DNA of 21,419 bases from Candidatus Sumerlaeota bacterium (GTDB lineage Bacteria > Sumerlaeota > Sumerlaeia > JADFCT01), in contig JAPLSP010000722.1 in assembly GCA_026398575.1 (NCBI GenBank), positions 1-21,419 of the forward strand, read 5' to 3'. The position numbers were made by a program, and so were the translations under genes. Positions 19,604 to 21,419 of the stretch are shown here, piece after piece (the stretch's first letter is position 1; the number at the start of each line of letters is the position of its first letter). The notes beneath the pieces are model-generated. The model saw only the letters and a list, made by a program, of their open reading frames with translations, did no database searches and was not told the DNA's origin.

Positions 19604-21292
19604 ATGAACAAAATCATCTTGGCGGATAATTTGACGGAGTTGAAGAAAATCTCGGATGCTTCGGTGGACTTGATCTATATCGATCCGCCGTTCAACACCG
19701 GCAAGACGCAGGCGCATACGCAACTCAAAACCGTGCGCGACGACGAAGGCGGCGACCGCGTCGGCTTTCAGGGAAACAAATACAGGACTACAAAAGGAGA
19801 GACTAAAGCTTTCGCGGATGAGTTCGATAATTTTGTAGCCTTTCTCGAACCGCGTCTGCTTCAAGCGTATCGTGTTCTGAAAAGAACAGGGTCGTTCTTC
19901 CTCCACATTGATTACCGCGAAGCCCATTATTGCAAAGTTCTATTGGATACGAGAATTTTCGGGCGCGAATGCTTCATGAACGAAATCATCTGGGCCTACG
20001 ACTACGGCGCCCGTTCGAAATCGCGCTGGTCCGCCAAGCACGACAACATCCTCTGGTACGTCAAAGACCGCGAGAAATACACTTTCAACTTCAAAGAAAT
20101 GGAACGCATCCCATATATGGCGCCGGGCTTGGTGGGCGAGGAAAAAGCCGCGCGAGGCAAAACGATGACCGACGTCTGGTGGCACACTATCGTCCCAACC
20201 AACGGCAAAGAACGCCTCGGCTATCCCACGCAAAAACCGCTTGGTATCCTAAAGCGCATCATCAAAATACACAGCAATTCTGGTGACGTTGTACTTGATT
20301 TCTTCGCGGGAAGCGGCACAACGGGAGCAGCGGCATTGGAATTGGGAAGGAGTTTTATTCTTATCGATAATAGCGCTGCAGCTATTGCGGTCATGCGAAA
20401 GCGCTTTGCGCATTGCTCAGATATCTCATGGCAACCTCAGACCCTAGAATTGGAATCGTGTAGTAATAAAGGAGTTCAATTCAAGGAGAAGAATGATATG
20501 CCGCCTATGATACCCCCGCAAGCTCAATCCATGTCCGTATTAGCCATTGGCGTCAGTGCGTATGATAATTTTCAACACTTGAAGGGCCCAAGCCGTGATC
20601 TAGAAATGATTGAAAGTATTTTTTCCTCATCCGGATCACTAGGATTAGTAGATCCTAAAAGAATTAGAACAAAGCACAATCCTACAAGCGATGACATAAG
20701 AAAGCTTATCAAAGAACATGCAGATAGCAAATCGGCAAGCGGCGACATTACAATATTTTACTTTTCAGGTCATGGGTGTGCATACGCGAGCGGCGAGTTT
20801 GCATTATGCGGTAAAGATGCACGCCGAATTGGGATTAATGATTCGATAGACCCAATGAGTGTTATTAAATTTGCAGACATAATAGAAGCTTTCAGAGCAA
20901 TGGATATTCATCCTGTCTTCATTATAGATGCCTGTTTTAGCGGTTTGGCCGCACTTGATAGAAGCCTATCTCCAGACAAAATTCCAGATTCTATTGCGCG
21001 AGACTTAAGAGATAAATTGGGCGGATCATATGCCCTCTTGTGTGCATGCTCTTCGGACCAAACAGCAAAAGATGATATGAATGGTGGACTATTTACACAA
21101 ACGATTTTTGAAATCTGCAGTAATGGTTTAGCAAAGTCAACTCACAAAAATCAAAGATTCATAAACTTGTCCGATATAGATGCGCTAATTAACAAAAAAG
21201 CGAGTAAGATTGGAATGTCTCCTCTGCCAAGGTATTATTCAGGACAGTTGTTATCAGAAGTGCCACTATGCAAAAATATTAGGTTCCCTTGA
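19604..21292 (+). CDS. DNA methyltransferase fused to a caspase-like (C14) protease
   Basis: A 562-residue two-domain protein. Residues 1 to about 285 form a beta-class amino-methyltransferase: motif IV IDPPFNTGK comes first (D27-P-P-F30), then a target-recognition region (about 110-210), then YPTQKP and the AdoMet motif FAGSGTT (F234 onward). It would methylate adenine N6 (or cytosine N4) at an unknown site. Residues about 307-562 form a C14 caspase/metacaspase-like domain: LAIGVSAYDNFQHLKGPSRD, SGHG (catalytic H390), DACFSG (catalytic C444), and CSSDQTAKDD...GGLFTQTIFE. All key residues are present in both halves. No restriction nuclease is adjacent. The first half is GC-richer than the second; AT-richness increases from about 20,280. 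AAAAGGG is only 2 nt before ATG 19604, a poor start site. See the internal start at 20498: the caspase could also be a separate product of about 264 residues. Confidence 0.88.
   Translation: MNKIILADNLTELKKISDASVDLIYIDPPFNTGKTQAHTQLKTVRDDEGGDRVGFQGNKYRTTKGETKAFADEFDNFVAFLEPRLLQAYRVLKRTGSFFLHIDYREAHYCKVLLDTRIFGRECFMNEIIWAYDYGARSKSRWSAKHDNILWYVKDREKYTFNFKEMERIPYMAPGLVGEEKAARGKTMTDVWWHTIVPTNGKERLGYPTQKPLGILKRIIKIHSNSGDVVLDFFAGSGTTGAAALELGRSFILIDNSAAAIAVMRKRFAHCSDISWQPQTLELESCSNKGVQFKEKNDMPPMIPPQAQSMSVLAIGVSAYDNFQHLKGPSRDLEMIESIFSSSGSLGLVDPKRIRTKHNPTSDDIRKLIKEHADSKSASGDITIFYFSGHGCAYASGEFALCGKDARRIGINDSIDPMSVIKFADIIEAFRAMDIHPVFIIDACFSGLAALDRSLSPDKIPDSIARDLRDKLGGSYALLCACSSDQTAKDDMNGGLFTQTIFEICSNGLAKSTHKNQRFINLSDIDALINKKASKIGMSPLPRYYSGQLLSEVPLCKNIRFP
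20483..20500 (+). promoter_or_regulatory. Strong internal ribosome binding site and in-frame ATG for the caspase half
   Basis: AAGGAG at 20483-20488 is 9 nt before ATG 20498-20500, which is in frame with the fusion (residue 299) and lies exactly between the methyltransferase and caspase domains. This is a better initiation site than that of the full-length protein. In another frame just upstream, 20461-20469 reads TAG-TAA-TAA. It suggests the caspase was, or still is, translated independently. Confidence 0.7.
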
Positions 21293-21419
21293 GGAATTAG
21301 TGGGTGAAAAGCGGTGCTCATCCTGAGTGCACAGTCGTAACTTGGAATCAGCATGAACGTGATCATCGTTTGAGTTTTCGAAGGCATGGGAGGAAATGGA
21401 AAAAGCGGAATAACCGGCT
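21293..21419 (+). other. Right margin; possible start of a coupled gene running off the window
   Basis: A frame starting with GTG at 21304 stays open to the window end (38 codons; begins VKSGAHPECTVV, rich in His, Arg and Lys). GAGG at 21291-21294 overlaps the caspase stop and is 9 nt upstream of that GTG. An open stretch of this length can easily arise by chance, so I do not call it a gene. Confidence 0.2.

Noticed and set aside
19604..21292. Type II or III restriction-modification system
   Set aside because: No restriction nuclease or helicase-nuclease subunit adjoins the methyltransferase; its C-terminal partner is a protease.

Overview
The window looks like chromosomal DNA of an uncultured Gram-negative-type bacterium, perhaps a PVC/FCB-like or candidate-phylum lineage. 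The clues are a Gld-type ABC auxiliary operon with a DUF4340 protein, large secreted beta-rich proteins (one with a cohesin-type domain), a group of 6-phosphofructokinase resembling plant and trypanosomatid enzymes, and intergenic regions full of short 7-8 bp tandem repeats. I cannot name a phylum from sequence alone. Most genes are GC-rich and read on the + strand with good Shine-Dalgarno sites. Only the toxin-antitoxin pair at the left edge reads on the - strand.

Layout. 1-760: repeat fragment plus a FitAB/VapBC-like toxin-antitoxin pair (- strand). 899-1606: a soluble GT2 glycosyltransferase. 1615-2923: an unknown membrane-anchored protein surrounded by heptamer arrays and a 28-bp inverted repeat. 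2924-3247: a very short flagellar-rod-like protein, then repeats and a terminator. 3730-9013: an operon of ABC ATPase, ABC-2 permease, GldG-like protein and DUF4340 protein, closed by a strong terminator. 9097-12598: a self-contained transcription unit (two candidate promoters, leader, 1046-residue secreted cohesin-type protein, strong terminator). 12690-15107: an 805-residue secreted protein with an internal duplication.

The right third is mosaic. A conspicuously AT-rich two-gene cassette (15202-18013) encodes a superfamily 1 helicase whose N-terminal NERD-like nuclease fold appears to have lost its E-x-K pair, and an overlapping DUF2290 protein. It sits between the GC-rich 805-residue gene and a GC-rich phosphofructokinase gene (18072-19409). 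After another repeat-filled gap comes the most striking gene, 19604-21292: a beta-class DNA methyltransferase fused in frame to a C14 caspase-like protease, with both sets of catalytic motifs present. An in-frame ATG with a strong Shine-Dalgarno site lies at the junction, so the caspase may also be made alone.

My inference is that the helicase-DUF2290 pair and the methyltransferase-caspase gene are accessory, probably anti-phage or conflict genes inserted around a housekeeping gene. The methyltransferase-caspase fusion is the best candidate for an undescribed system: a self-marking or DNA-sensing modification enzyme physically tied to a suicide protease. All family calls are by eye from motifs; no searches were run.
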